Positions 7,794 to 16,579 of a stretch of DNA of 53,343 nucleotides are shown piece by piece. Source of the stretch: Sedimentibacter sp. Its GTDB lineage: Bacteria; Bacillota; Clostridia; Tissierellales; Sedimentibacteraceae. Where the stretch lies: contig JAGOIH010000004.1 of the NCBI GenBank assembly GCA_017995755.1, positions 1 through 53,343 of the forward strand, in the 5' to 3' direction. The notes under the pieces are model-generated. The model was not told where the DNA came from, did no database searches, and worked only from the letters and a program-made list of their open reading frames with translations. The first letter of the stretch is position 1, and each line of letters begins with the position of its first letter. The position numbers and the translations under genes were made by a program.

Positions 7794-8942
7794 CTATAAA
7801 CTTTCACAGATTTTGCCTGCACCCAAAGCTACGCTCTGCAATGGATTATCGGCAATAAACACTTTTATTCCTGTTTCTCTTTCAATAAATATATCCAAAC
7901 CTTTTAAAAGTGCCCCTCCCCCGCTTAAGTAGATTCCGTTGATGTAAATATCTGATGATAATTCGGGAGGTGTTCTTTCAAGAACCCTTTTTATGGCATT
8001 AACAATTGAATTTACCGTTTCGAGAATTGCTGCTCTTATTTCATCACTTGTTATGGTTATCTTCAAGGGAAGCCCCGACACAATGTCCCTGCCCCTTATT
8101 TCCATCATCTGATCGGCGTCTGCTTTGTTATTATCTTCTTTTTCAACTTTTACTTTTTTATCTTTATCTTTTTTACCCGCATCTTTATTAACTTCAATTG
8201 TTTCGGTGTACTTATCTTTATCCTCTTCTATGTTTTCGGCCTTACTTACATTCATGTCTTCAATTATTCTTTTGTAATAGTCCCTGCTTGCATTTCCAAG
8301 AACCTTCTTAATATTCTCGGCAGTAACAATACCTATGTCCATTTTATATTTACTTTTGACATAGTCTTTTATATTTAAATCAATATCATCTCCGGCAATC
8401 CTTAATGAGTCGCTTTCAACAATTCCTCCCAGTGATATTACTGCAATTTCCGTAGTCCCTCCTCCTATATCAACAACCATGTTCCCCACAGGCTGGTCTA
8501 CCATGAGCCCTGCTCCTATTGCAGCTGCCATAGGCTCTTCCACAAGCTTAACCTTCCTTGCACCTGCATCATATGCCACTTCTTCCACTGCTCTTCTTTC
8601 AATTGAAGTAACGCCCACTGGAACACTTATCACGATGTTTGATTTAAAAAATCTTTTTTTGTTGAGGGCTTTTGTTATAAAATACTTTATCATTGCCCTG
8701 GTTATTTCAAAATCCGCAATAACGCCGTTTTGTAAAGGTCTTATGGCCCTTATGGTCTTGGGAGTTCTTTCAAGCATTGCTTTTGCATCAACACCTACGG
8801 CACATACTTCATATGATACTGTATTTAAGGCAACCACGGAGGGTTCATTTAAAGTTATACCCCTGCCGTTTACATATACTAATGTGTTTGATGTTCCTAA
8901 ATCAATTCCGATTTTCTGAGTAAAAATATCAAATAGTCCCAT
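7794..8942 (-). CDS. mreB: Actin-like cell-shape protein MreB with a charged insertion
   Basis: Actin-fold ATPase that forms filaments under the membrane and guides elongation synthesis. The phosphate motif IGIDLGTSNT is at residues 11-20, the second nucleotide motif VVDIGGGTTE is near 156-165 and the adenosine motif LSGGGALLKG is near the C-terminus. At 382 residues it is about 40-50 longer than usual. The excess is a Lys/Asp/Glu-rich stretch at about residues 226-278, placed just before the conserved MEIRGRD segment. The start begins MGLFDIF, as in other MreB proteins. It is encoded between radC and mreC. Confidence 0.95.
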   Translation of the reverse strand: MGLFDIFTQKIGIDLGTSNTLVYVNGRGITLNEPSVVALNTVSYEVCAVGVDAKAMLERTPKTIRAIRPLQNGVIADFEITRAMIKYFITKALNKKRFFKSNIVISVPVGVTSIERRAVEEVAYDAGARKVKLVEEPMAAAIGAGLMVDQPVGNMVVDIGGGTTEIAVISLGGIVESDSLRIAGDDIDLNIKDYVKSKYKMDIGIVTAENIKKVLGNASRDYYKRIIEDMNVSKAENIEEDKDKYTETIEVNKDAGKKDKDKKVKVEKEDNNKADADQMMEIRGRDIVSGLPLKITITSDEIRAAILETVNSIVNAIKRVLERTPPELSSDIYINGIYLSGGGALLKGLDIFIERETGIKVFIADNPLQSVALGAGKICESL

Positions 8943-8960
8943 TTATGTATCCTCTCATTT

Positions 8961-9650
8961 CTAAATTAAACCTTCTTCCTTAAAACTGAAATATACGCCG
9001 TCACCGATTATTATGTGGTCTAAAACCCTGATGCCTAAAATCTTGCCGCATTCATCCAGTCTGTTTGTCAAAACAACATCCTCATGACTGGGCTCGCATT
9101 CTCCGCTGGGATGGTTGTGAACAAGTATTATTGATGAAGCCAGGTTGGACACAGCTTCATGAAACACTTCCCTGGGGTGGACAATTGAACTGTTTAAACT
9201 CCCTACGGATATTTCAGAAACCTTTTTTACATTGTTTTTAGTATCCAAAAGCATTATTTTAAAATATTCTTTCCGGTAATACCTCATTTCTTCCATCATT
9301 ATCACGGCTGCATCATCGGGAGAGGAAATCTTTACCTTTTCGATTTTTAATGTTGAAATTCTTTTGCTTATTTCTGCAAGAGCCATAAGCTTTGCAGCTT
9401 TTACATCACTGATTCCCTTGTAGGATTTAAATTTTTCAACAGTTCCTTCTGCAATATTTCGAAGTCCCCTGCCTTCTTCTTTTAATATCCTCTGGGAAAG
9501 CATAACGACATTTTCTTCCTTGGTTCCTGTCCTTAAAATCACTGCAATAAGCTCTGAGTTAGACAATGTATTAGCTCCATATTTCAAAAGCTTTTCCTGA
9601 GGCCTGTCGTCCACAGGTATTGATTTTATGGTATAATTAGTATTGTCCAT
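8961..9650 (-). CDS. radC: RadC family JAMM-domain protein
   Basis: A 229-residue RadC protein with an N-terminal helix-hairpin-helix region (about residues 20-75, LLKYGANTLSNSELIAV and FKSYKGISDVKAAKL). The C-terminal domain has the JAMM metal site HNHPSGECEPSHED near residues 178-191. The old link with DNA repair is doubtful; the biochemical role is not established. Its place between maf and mreB is the standard order in Firmicutes. Confidence 0.93.
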   Translation of the reverse strand: MDNTNYTIKSIPVDDRPQEKLLKYGANTLSNSELIAVILRTGTKEENVVMLSQRILKEEGRGLRNIAEGTVEKFKSYKGISDVKAAKLMALAEISKRISTLKIEKVKISSPDDAAVIMMEEMRYYRKEYFKIMLLDTKNNVKKVSEISVGSLNSSIVHPREVFHEAVSNLASSIILVHNHPSGECEPSHEDVVLTNRLDECGKILGIRVLDHIIIGDGVYFSFKEEGLI

Positions 9651-9677
9651 TTTATCCCCCCCTATGCAATTATTTGT

Positions 9678-10259
9678 TTACAGCAGGTTTACAGAAAAAT
9701 GTTCAGATAATAAATTGTTAAGCTTTGCGACCGGCAGCCCCTTTACATTGTTATAGCAGCCTTGTATTTCTTTTACAAGTAATTCTCCGTATCCCTGAAT
9801 GCCGTAGGCTCCTGCTTTGTCTTGATACTCATTGGTTTTAAGATACCTTCTTATAAGCTCATCCTCAAGGCGGTTAAACACAACCTGAGTTTTTTCATAA
9901 TCCAGAATTTTCTTTGAGTTTTCAGAATCAATTATGCAAATACCCGTATAAACATAGTGATTTTTTCCAGAAAGACGGCTGAGCATTTCATAAGCTTCAG
10001 TTTCATCCTTCGGTTTACCCATAATTCTGTCTGAATATACAATAGTATCTGCTGCTATTATCAATGCTTTTTCTTGGCATTTTGTATATATGTCCAGTGC
10101 CTTTTCAAAAGCAACCTTCATAACTGTTGTTTGAGGAAGCTCGAATGGATTTGCTTTTTCCTTTGTACCTGGTGCCATAATTGTTATGTCAGCATACCTT
10201 TTCAACATTTCAATTCTTCTTGGTGAGCTTGATGCCAATATAATTTTTTTCATGTTCAT
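9678..10259 (-). CDS. maf: Maf-type nucleoside triphosphate pyrophosphatase
   Basis: A 193-residue Maf/Ham1-like enzyme that hydrolyses dTTP, UTP or modified nucleotides to monophosphates, and is tied to septum control in B. subtilis. The signature ILASSSPRRIEML is at residues 7-19, the motif ALIIAADTIVYSD at about 64-76 and GKPKDETEAYEML near 80-92. The alternative ATG two codons in is equally possible as a start. It lies 2 bases after the DUF4321 gene. Confidence 0.94.
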   Translation of the reverse strand: MNMKKIILASSSPRRIEMLKRYADITIMAPGTKEKANPFELPQTTVMKVAFEKALDIYTKCQEKALIIAADTIVYSDRIMGKPKDETEAYEMLSRLSGKNHYVYTGICIIDSENSKKILDYEKTQVVFNRLEDELIRRYLKTNEYQDKAGAYGIQGYGELLVKEIQGCYNNVKGLPVAKLNNLLSEHFSVNLL

Positions 10260-10261
10260 CC

Positions 10262-10522
10262 TTAAAGTTTTCTGTAAATTATTATCCCTGCAATAAGTCC
10301 GATTATTCCCGAAACAGTCAGGTTGGCACTGAAGCCGAATGTAAGAGTAAAAATATTCAAATCCAAAGTTGCCGGCCCAAAGCCGATTCCTTCCCCGTAA
10401 TTAAGTATAGGAAGCGCAGTTGAAAATGCCTTGCCTAAAATAGTTCCTATAATGACAGATGTCAGTATAAGCAAAATAAAATAAACCGAACTCATTTTCC
10501 TCATTTTAAGCCTCTCTTCCAA
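10262..10522 (-). CDS. DUF4321 family small membrane protein
   Basis: An 86-residue protein with two membrane segments, one near each end, and a central stretch rich in Gly, Phe and Thr. It matches the short DUF4321 proteins found upstream of maf in Clostridia. No function is known. Its start overlaps the end of the upstream transporter gene by 17 bases, which indicates translational coupling. Confidence 0.75.
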   Translation of the reverse strand: MEERLKMRKMSSVYFILLILTSVIIGTILGKAFSTALPILNYGEGIGFGPATLDLNIFTLTFGFSANLTVSGIIGLIAGIIIYRKL

Positions 10523-11027
10523 GTTTTAACAAGGTTTTTTCCAAATTGTCAGTTACAAAAATAGCAGTGTATCCTACAAAGCATCCTGTAAAAATACTTA
10601 CCAATGACAATATGGGCAGATAGTAGTACAAATTAAAAGTAGTAAACAGCATTGCAGCCACTGTTACCTGGGTTGTATTGTGGGCCATTGCTCCCAAAAC
10701 GCTTATGCCAATCAGGCTGAAATAATTATTTAAATACCTGCAGCCTAATGACATTACAAGGGTGCTTACAATTCCGCTTGTCACACTGTAAATAAAAGTA
10801 ATGGGATTTGTAGCAACAAGCATTAAAAGAATACTTCTTATTATCACAACAAGCAAAGCATCCTTGGGGCCGAATATAACAACTACCGACAATATTACAA
10901 TATTTGACAAGCCCAGTTTTGCTCCGGGTGCAATGTAGGGCAATGGTATCATGCCTTCTATTATGCTTAGTATCAGCGCTGCTGCAGTCAAAAGCGACAA
11001 AAATATATATCTTTGTATTTTATTCAT
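10506..11027 (-). CDS. Gx transporter / heptaprenyl diphosphate synthase component I family membrane protein
   Basis: A 173-residue membrane protein with about five hydrophobic helices. The motif IPLPYIAPGAKLGLSNIV near residues 27-44 is characteristic of this family. Despite the old label of prenyl synthase subunit, the fold resembles ECF S-components, so a transport role is more likely. It is directly preceded by the NusG-II gene, a common pairing in Clostridia. Confidence 0.82.
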   Translation of the reverse strand: MNKIQRYIFLSLLTAAALILSIIEGMIPLPYIAPGAKLGLSNIVILSVVVIFGPKDALLVVIIRSILLMLVATNPITFIYSVTSGIVSTLVMSLGCRYLNNYFSLIGISVLGAMAHNTTQVTVAAMLFTTFNLYYYLPILSLVSIFTGCFVGYTAIFVTDNLEKTLLKLGREA

Positions 11028-11039
11028 AGTATTCTCTCT

Positions 11040-11429
11040 CTAATCAGCAATGAAATCAATTTCATCGTTATCATTTTCGTCAATAATTTTTATAAACATT
11101 TTGTTTGGAAGGCACACAATTATTTCACCGTCACTGGATATTTTGCCCTGGGATATGCAGATTTTATCGGGACAGCTGGCATCGTGTATCCAGATTCGTC
11201 CATCTTCAATATGAACTACATTATAACCTTCCTTAGATTCAATTCTAATTTCATCCTTTATGCCGTCTGTTAAAACATATTGTCCGGCCAGCTGGTTGTC
11301 AGAATAAATATATGCGGTTTTACTGTTGCTTGCAACGGCAGTTTTACCACCGTATATAATTAAGAAAACATTTATTATAATTATGGCCGCAATAAGTCCT
11401 ATATCATATTTGTTTATTTTCTTTTTCAT
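11040..11429 (-). CDS. NusG domain II-containing membrane-anchored protein
   Basis: A 129-residue protein with one N-terminal membrane helix (about residues 10-28) and an extracellular NusG-II (KOW-like) domain. The domain contains the conserved pair HDASCPDKICISQGKI near residues 82-97. It is the first gene of the operon that runs to pbp2. The function is unknown; in other Clostridia it accompanies the Gx transporter and sometimes flavin-transfer genes. Confidence 0.82.
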   Translation of the reverse strand: MKKKINKYDIGLIAAIIIINVFLIIYGGKTAVASNSKTAYIYSDNQLAGQYVLTDGIKDEIRIESKEGYNVVHIEDGRIWIHDASCPDKICISQGKISSDGEIIVCLPNKMFIKIIDENDNDEIDFIAD

Positions 11430-11459
11430 TTGATCCCTAATCCTGTCGTAATAGATTTT

Positions 11460-11488
11460 ATTTTATCACCATTCAGGCAATAATACAA
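11460..11488 (-). promoter_or_regulatory. Candidate sigma-A promoter of the mre operon
   Basis: On the minus strand TTGTAT and TAAAAT are separated by 17 bases and lie about 30 bases before the first gene of the operon. The -10 is good and the -35 only partly matches. Confidence 0.45.
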
Positions 11489-11520
11489 TGTTTTAAGAAA
11501 GTTTTAATAATTATTATTAC

Positions 11521-11579
11521 CGGGCATTCCAGGTACATGGACATTCCTTATCCCGCTTTTTAAGGTATGTCCCTATTCC
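11521..11579. repeat. REP-like imperfect palindrome (family C)
   Basis: The segment holds GGACATTCCTTATCCC followed by AAGGTATGTCCC, two inverted arms of the GGGGACATTCC type that recur in this window. It lies between the DUF4241 gene and the mre operon promoter. Confidence 0.5.
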
Positions 11580-12212
11580 TCAGCTTTCTATAACCATAAA
11601 GTCGGTTACCAGTCTCGACAGTCTGCCGCTCTTGTCGAATCCGCAATAGGTAGGAAATGTTCCTTCATTCCAGCCGCTGGCAAAGACGACTATGTTCAGT
11701 CCTTTTTCTTCATCCATAATAATATCTGCACAGGAATTTCCGCTTTGTCTTACCGCATCCTTTACTTTTATTTCATAGGCTTCTAATTCTTCTTCGCTCA
11801 TTATATCGAGCATTTCCATTACTTTTTCATCCATGAAGCATCCCAAGCCGTTTTCAACTTCATATCCCATAAATTCATCCCGGCTGAAGGCTTTTGCGGA
11901 TTCACCTTCAAATAAAGCCATTTCCCATTTAACCGGCTCATTTTCATTAATTCTAAGCTCTGCAGCCACAGTTTGTTTTTTTCTTTTTTCAGCTTTGCCT
12001 ACATATACATTTACTCTATATGTTCCCGGTTTGACATGCTCTGAATAACATTCATCATCATACAATAGTATGGGATCTGTTGCAATTATTCTGCCGGTCA
12101 GCAGCTTTAGCCTGCCCGCTTCGATTCTTTCAATATTCATCCTGCCAAATTCCGAATCGGCTATTTGTGTATTACCCTTTGTAATATTTAGAACATCTAA
12201 GTTAATATACAT
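11580..12212 (-). CDS. DUF4241 domain protein
   Basis: A 210-residue soluble protein matching the DUF4241 pattern. It has a segment PGTYRVNVYVGK near residues 61-72, a central Asp/Glu-rich region and a C-terminal VFASGWNEGTFPTYCGFD motif (about 174-191). Family function is unknown; some DUF4241 proteins act as immunity proteins to polymorphic toxins. There is no toxin gene next to it here, so I do not claim that role. The stop lies inside the REP-like element boundary at 11580. Confidence 0.75.
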   Translation of the reverse strand: MYINLDVLNITKGNTQIADSEFGRMNIERIEAGRLKLLTGRIIATDPILLYDDECYSEHVKPGTYRVNVYVGKAEKRKKQTVAAELRINENEPVKWEMALFEGESAKAFSRDEFMGYEVENGLGCFMDEKVMEMLDIMSEEELEAYEIKVKDAVRQSGNSCADIIMDEEKGLNIVVFASGWNEGTFPTYCGFDKSGRLSRLVTDFMVIES

Positions 12213-12231
12213 GCCAGCACCTTCTTACTTC

Positions 12232-12693
12232 TTACTTTTTTCTTTCATTTAGTATTTTCGTCAATTCATCCATAAATGTGTCAATATCTTTAAATTTCCT
12301 GTACACTGAGGCAAATCTTACATATGCCACGTCATCAGTGCCTTGAAGTTCGTTCATGACCAATTCTCCGATTAATTCTGTAGAAACTTCATTTTGAAAT
12401 GTATTGTACAATTGTTTTTCTACCTTGTCCGCTATTTGTTCAATTTGTTCAAGACTTACAGATCGTTTGTCGCAGGCACGGATAAGACCGTTTATTATTT
12501 TATCTCTGTTATAGCCCTGTCTTGTGCCATCCCGTTTAATTACAACAATTTGAGTTTCTTCTATTTTTTCGTATGTTGTAAAACGATGTCCGCATTCTAT
12601 GCATTCCCTTCGACGTCTGATTTTGAATCCGTCATCGGTAGGCCTTGTATCAATAACCTTGCTTTCCGTATAATTACACTTTGGACATCTCAT
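12232..12693 (-). CDS. nrdR: Transcriptional repressor NrdR
   Basis: A 153-residue regulator of ribonucleotide reductase genes. It has an N-terminal zinc ribbon (CPKC at residues 3-6 and CIEC near 31-34), then an ATP-cone domain that senses ATP/dATP (from VIKRDGTRQGYNRDKI near 50). The start is placed at 12693, where GGGAGG lies 5 bases upstream; the longer frame to 12717 adds eight residues absent from NrdR proteins. No nrd genes are in the window. Confidence 0.95.
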   Translation of the reverse strand: MRCPKCNYTESKVIDTRPTDDGFKIRRRRECIECGHRFTTYEKIEETQIVVIKRDGTRQGYNRDKIINGLIRACDKRSVSLEQIEQIADKVEKQLYNTFQNEVSTELIGELVMNELQGTDDVAYVRFASVYRKFKDIDTFMDELTKILNERKK

Positions 12694-12770
12694 ATTTTCC
12701 TCCCTCCTGGGTGACATTCCCTGATAGTATGACTAACTATGGTTGACCGTCAATCAAGTGTGATCCCATA

Positions 12771-13151
12771 CTACAGCTTGCTCATGAATCTTTCGTCATT
12801 AATAACAAATCTTTCGTGGGTACCTTCACCTATCATTTTGTCTTCATCATATGCTGTTACTTTAAAAACCAGCCTCTTTCTGTCTATATCAATGAGTTCC
12901 GCCTCAGCCCACACTTTTTTGCCTATTCTCGTTGCACTCATATGTTTTATATTAACCATGGTTCCAACGGTTGAGTATCCTTCCTGCAGATAATCCTTCA
13001 CTGCATTCATGGAAGCTGCTTCCATAAGCCCAATCATCATAGGGGTTGCAAACACTTCAGCAGCGCCGCTGCCGAAAACTCTCGCCGTATCTTCCATTTT
13101 AACAATTTTCTCTTCCTTGTATTTTAAACCCTTGGATAAGTTTAATTCCAT
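12771..13151 (-). CDS. Hotdog-fold acyl-CoA thioesterase, FlK-like
   Basis: A 126-residue hotdog-fold protein like the fluoroacetyl-CoA-specific thioesterase family. It shows GSGAAEVFATPMMIGLMEAA near residues 27-46 and GTMVNIKHMSATRIG near 63-77, covering the usual catalytic Glu and His-containing region. It probably hydrolyses a short acyl-CoA; the substrate is unknown. The start at 13151 is chosen because GGGAGG lies 6 bases before it; the longer frame to 13235 only adds a hydrophobic extension without homology. Confidence 0.82.
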   Translation of the reverse strand: MELNLSKGLKYKEEKIVKMEDTARVFGSGAAEVFATPMMIGLMEAASMNAVKDYLQEGYSTVGTMVNIKHMSATRIGKKVWAEAELIDIDRKRLVFKVTAYDEDKMIGEGTHERFVINDERFMSKL

Positions 13152-13288
13152 TACATCCTCCCAACATCCATTTTTCTTATTATACAATAAAATTATCAAA
13201 AATAAAAGAGGTTTTGAAATCAAAACCTCAAACACTTATAAATCGATTCTACTGTTTATGCTAACCAGTAAAGAATTACAAAAGTAAT

Positions 13289-13451
13289 AAGCGAACATTT
13301 GCAGGCACGATTATAATACTTTGCGAATGAAGGTTAAAAACTCGTTAAGCAGCTTGCATTGTTTGAGCGGAGCGAGTTTGCATGCTTTAGGTTTTCAGCC
13401 TGAGCTTTAGAATTTATTCGTGTCCAAAACCGTCAGCGGTTATTTTTGTTA
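13289..13451 (+). repeat. Structured intergenic repeat, family A, copy 2
   Basis: It aligns over about 163 bases with 2898-3066 in the same orientation, sharing CGTTAAGCAGCTTGCA and GAGTTTGCA. It ends in AACCG-TCAG-CGGTT followed by ATTTTTG, a terminator-like hairpin. Several differences from copy 1 fall on both sides of the predicted stems. It fills the 300-base gap between the thioesterase gene and the exporter permease. Confidence 0.75.
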
Positions 13452-13454
13452 TTT

Positions 13455-14846
13455 TTATTGTCTTTTCAAAGCTTCAACCGGAGGAAGATTCGATGCGTTT
13501 ATTGCCGGATAAACACCAAACAGCAATCCTGTAACCAAAGCAACAAATACAGCTATCTGTACCGACTCAAAGCTTACTACTGCAGAAAGCCCGTATCTTG
13601 CCACAATACTTACCGCCCAGGCACCAAGTAATACTCCTGCAAAACAACCGATTATGCTTACATAGACTGCTTCCAGCAAAAACTGTATCAATAAATCTTC
13701 CTTCTTTGCTCCCAGTGCTCTTCTTACTCCTATTTCGCTGGTTCTTTCAGTAACAGCAACGAGCATTATATTCATAATTCCTATACCGCCTACCAGGAGC
13801 GATACCGCCGCAATGCCCCCAAGGAGTACAGTCATTATTCTGTTTGCCTGGTCTGCTTCCTTAACTAAATTATTTAAACTTGTAATTGTAAGAGGCTCTT
13901 CACCTTTTTCAAATACATTTTCGTCCTGGCCGGGTATACCGGGTTCTTCAGGCATGGGTTTTTCAGGCATGGGCTCCGTAGGCATCGGTTCTTCTATTGG
14001 CATATCTGCCGGCATGTCTCCGGGCATATCTCCTCCATCACCTGGCGGCTGCTCTCCTTGTCCGTTATCCGGTTTAATGTTGCTTCCTAAACCCACCTTC
14101 CTTTTATATATTCTCCCCAGCTGAACCATTGCCAATTCGGCATCTTCTGCGCTGTTGGATTTTGCCCATATTTCAAGTATATCTCTTTCATTTGTAATTT
14201 TCATTGCAGAAGTGTAGGGTATTACAATTTTGTCATCAATACCATCACCCTTGCCTTCTCCCTTTTCTCCCAAAACACCTACAATTCTGTAGTTTATGCC
14301 GTTAATTTTCATGGTTTGGCCTACAGGGCTTCTTCCGTTAAGAAGTGAATTGGCAACATTGTATCCTAATACCACAACCGGGGATCTTTGTTTTACATGC
14401 AATGATGTAAAAAAGTTTCCGCTTATAACAGGATGGTCCTTTATCTGAGGATAGTTTTCATTCACTCCCACAATATTCATTTCACTTTCATCTCTACGCC
14501 ATCTTATGGGTGTGTCTTCTGTATATAAGACCGGAGTAGCATATTCAATGCCGGATACCCTGTCAGGAAGTGTTTCTGCTTCTTCTATTTCAAATTTTAC
14601 ATTTTCCGCATTTGATTTTATAACAATAACATTTTCGCCTAAGCTTTCAAATTGTGCTACTATAGATCTTCGTGCCCCCTCGCCTATGCCCGTCAGGCTG
14701 ATTACAGCAGCCACTCCTATGGATATGCCGAGTACTGTCAAAAACGTCCTGAGCACATTTGATGTTATGCCGTCTAATGCCATCATTGCAGAAAATTTCA
14801 ACCTTACCAAAAGGTTTGAAAAATTCTCTCTGTCTTGCATTATCAT
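13455..14846 (-). CDS. MacB-type ABC transporter permease with Met/Pro/Glu-rich insert
   Basis: A 463-residue permease of the MacB/FtsX family: N-terminal membrane helix, large extracellular MacB core domain, then three C-terminal helices. The family motif TSEIGVRRALGAKKEDLLIQF lies near residue 365. The tripartite set (HlyD-like adaptor, ATPase, permease) exports peptides, toxins or drugs, or senses them. Between about residues 255 and 310 there is a low-complexity stretch of repeated Met-Pro, Glu-Pro and Asp-Met-Pro units outside the membrane, not usual for the family. The gene follows the adaptor with a 14-base gap. Confidence 0.9.
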   Translation of the reverse strand: MIMQDRENFSNLLVRLKFSAMMALDGITSNVLRTFLTVLGISIGVAAVISLTGIGEGARRSIVAQFESLGENVIVIKSNAENVKFEIEEAETLPDRVSGIEYATPVLYTEDTPIRWRRDESEMNIVGVNENYPQIKDHPVISGNFFTSLHVKQRSPVVVLGYNVANSLLNGRSPVGQTMKINGINYRIVGVLGEKGEGKGDGIDDKIVIPYTSAMKITNERDILEIWAKSNSAEDAELAMVQLGRIYKRKVGLGSNIKPDNGQGEQPPGDGGDMPGDMPADMPIEEPMPTEPMPEKPMPEEPGIPGQDENVFEKGEEPLTITSLNNLVKEADQANRIMTVLLGGIAAVSLLVGGIGIMNIMLVAVTERTSEIGVRRALGAKKEDLLIQFLLEAVYVSIIGCFAGVLLGAWAVSIVARYGLSAVVSFESVQIAVFVALVTGLLFGVYPAINASNLPPVEALKRQ

Positions 14847-14860
14847 CGCTTCACCACTCC

Positions 14861-16579
14861 TTAAATTGTGCCCGGCAGGATTGAATCATTCCCGGGTATA
14901 GACTGACTGGGCATCAAATCTTTAGTGGAGCCTGTAACAACAAGCTGCCCTTCTTCCAGGCCGCTTAAAACTTCCACATACATATCATTCATTAAGCCTG
15001 TTTCAATTTCAACTATTTCTACCTGGTTTTCTCCCGTAAGGATTTCAACCTTTTGTTTTCCGTCTTCTTCAAATACAGCTTCAATGGGAACTAGCAGCGT
15101 ATCCAAGGATTCTCCCGAGTCAACGAAACAATTAGTGTTCATGCCGGGCCTCAATCCTTCCCTGCCTTCCACTTGTATCTGCACATTGTATATGGTCTTT
15201 CCGGTGCCGTAATCTGTATATGAATCCAGTCTCATGACCTTGCCCTGGAATGTTTCTCCCGGGAGAGCATCAACAGTTACCGTAACAGGTGCGTCCTGGG
15301 CTACATACATCACATCCAAATCTGAAACTGTAGTGTAAATAAACATTTCATCCGTATTGTAAACATCCATCAGCATCAACGCCCATTGGTCACTGTTCTC
15401 GTTGGCCATTATTTGATCTCCCTGCCTGTAATTAACATAAGCAACCATTCCGTCTGTAGGTGCCGTAACCATCATCTTGCCGGTAAGCTCGGAGACTTTG
15501 TCGATTTTTTTATAAATACTGTTAATTTCATCGTAAGCATTTGATATAGCATCAACTTCCTGCTGGATTATTTGAGTTACATCACTTCCTGCTATTCTTA
15601 CAAGAAGGTCTCCTTCTTCAACAAATTCATTGGTGCTTACAAAAACTTCAGATGCAATGACGTTAGAGCTGTCGCCGCCGGGAATATAAGAATATGTTAT
15701 CTTCTTTTCATTTACAAAAGATTCTACTTCTCCTGGATAAGAAAAGGCGGTTACAGGATTTCCGTTATTCTCGGTATAGATAGTAACAGTCATTCCCGGC
15801 TGCACAAGACCCGGATTGTCCGCTTCTATAGTTCCATTGTGGACATATGTCATTCCATTAGGCACTTTGTTTTTGTTTAATTTAGTTATAGTTCCCGGAT
15901 AGAAGCCCTCAAAGGCTAATTGCGACCCATGCTCTGTTGTCCTTCGATACTGCAGCAATACCTTCTGTCCTTCCTTCAAGTTCCCATATTCATATGTATT
16001 TACCTTGAAAGGAATTTTTACCATGCTGTCGTCGACAATAGTAGCAATATTGAAGTTATCAACCTTTTCGCCTTCTTCCACATTTAGCTCTGTAATCCTG
16101 CCCCGGATTGGTGCCCTGAAAACTATTCCGTCATAAGCATTAACCTGATTTATATTTGAAATATCCTGATTTAATATTTTTTCCAAATTGGACATTTTCC
16201 CCTGGATATCTTCCTGCTTAGCTTGAATCTGGTCGGTAAATCCAGTCAAAATATCACCTAGATTGGATGCAGAAAGGCGGATTAAATTATCTCCCTTTTT
16301 AATCATTTGATTCGGCTCAACAAAAACCTCTTCAACAGTATATGTAACCTCGCCAATTCCTTCGGGCTTAGGCGCAGTTATGGACCCTCCCCAGTTGCCG
16401 CTTAGCTGTCCGGAAATGCTTACACCTTGTTTTATATCTCCTCTTTCCACAGCCTTTGTAGAATACCTGGGGCCTGCAGAAGCTTCTGAGTCATCAGGAA
16501 TCATCCACTTGGCCGTTAAATATCCGCCTAAAAATACTAATGCTATTACTATTCCTATAGATATAAATTTTTTATACAT
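14861..16579 (-). CDS. MacA/HlyD-type periplasmic-adaptor-like protein
   Basis: A 572-residue adaptor with one N-terminal membrane helix (about residues 5-23). It then shows two tandem sets of biotinyl/lipoyl-like and beta-barrel elements: one around 45-290 (FVEPNQMIKKGDNLIRLSAS, then FRAPIRGRITELNVEEGEKV) and a second from about 290 (FVEEGDLLVRIAGSDV, then APTDGMVAYVNYRQGD). Typical MacA is about 400 residues, so this protein looks like a partly duplicated version. The C-terminus has the IEAVFEEDGKQKVEIL element of the membrane-proximal domain. It links the ABC pump to the outside layer; its stop overlaps nothing but lies just before the permease start. Confidence 0.85.
   Translation of the reverse strand: MYKKFISIGIVIALVFLGGYLTAKWMIPDDSEASAGPRYSTKAVERGDIKQGVSISGQLSGNWGGSITAPKPEGIGEVTYTVEEVFVEPNQMIKKGDNLIRLSASNLGDILTGFTDQIQAKQEDIQGKMSNLEKILNQDISNINQVNAYDGIVFRAPIRGRITELNVEEGEKVDNFNIATIVDDSMVKIPFKVNTYEYGNLKEGQKVLLQYRRTTEHGSQLAFEGFYPGTITKLNKNKVPNGMTYVHNGTIEADNPGLVQPGMTVTIYTENNGNPVTAFSYPGEVESFVNEKKITYSYIPGGDSSNVIASEVFVSTNEFVEEGDLLVRIAGSDVTQIIQQEVDAISNAYDEINSIYKKIDKVSELTGKMMVTAPTDGMVAYVNYRQGDQIMANENSDQWALMLMDVYNTDEMFIYTTVSDLDVMYVAQDAPVTVTVDALPGETFQGKVMRLDSYTDYGTGKTIYNVQIQVEGREGLRPGMNTNCFVDSGESLDTLLVPIEAVFEEDGKQKVEILTGENQVEIVEIETGLMNDMYVEVLSGLEEGQLVVTGSTKDLMPSQSIPGNDSILPGTI

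Noticed and set aside
11580..12212. DUF4241 protein as the immunity gene of a toxin system
   Set aside because: No toxin-like gene, secretion gene or repeated immunity genes are found beside it.
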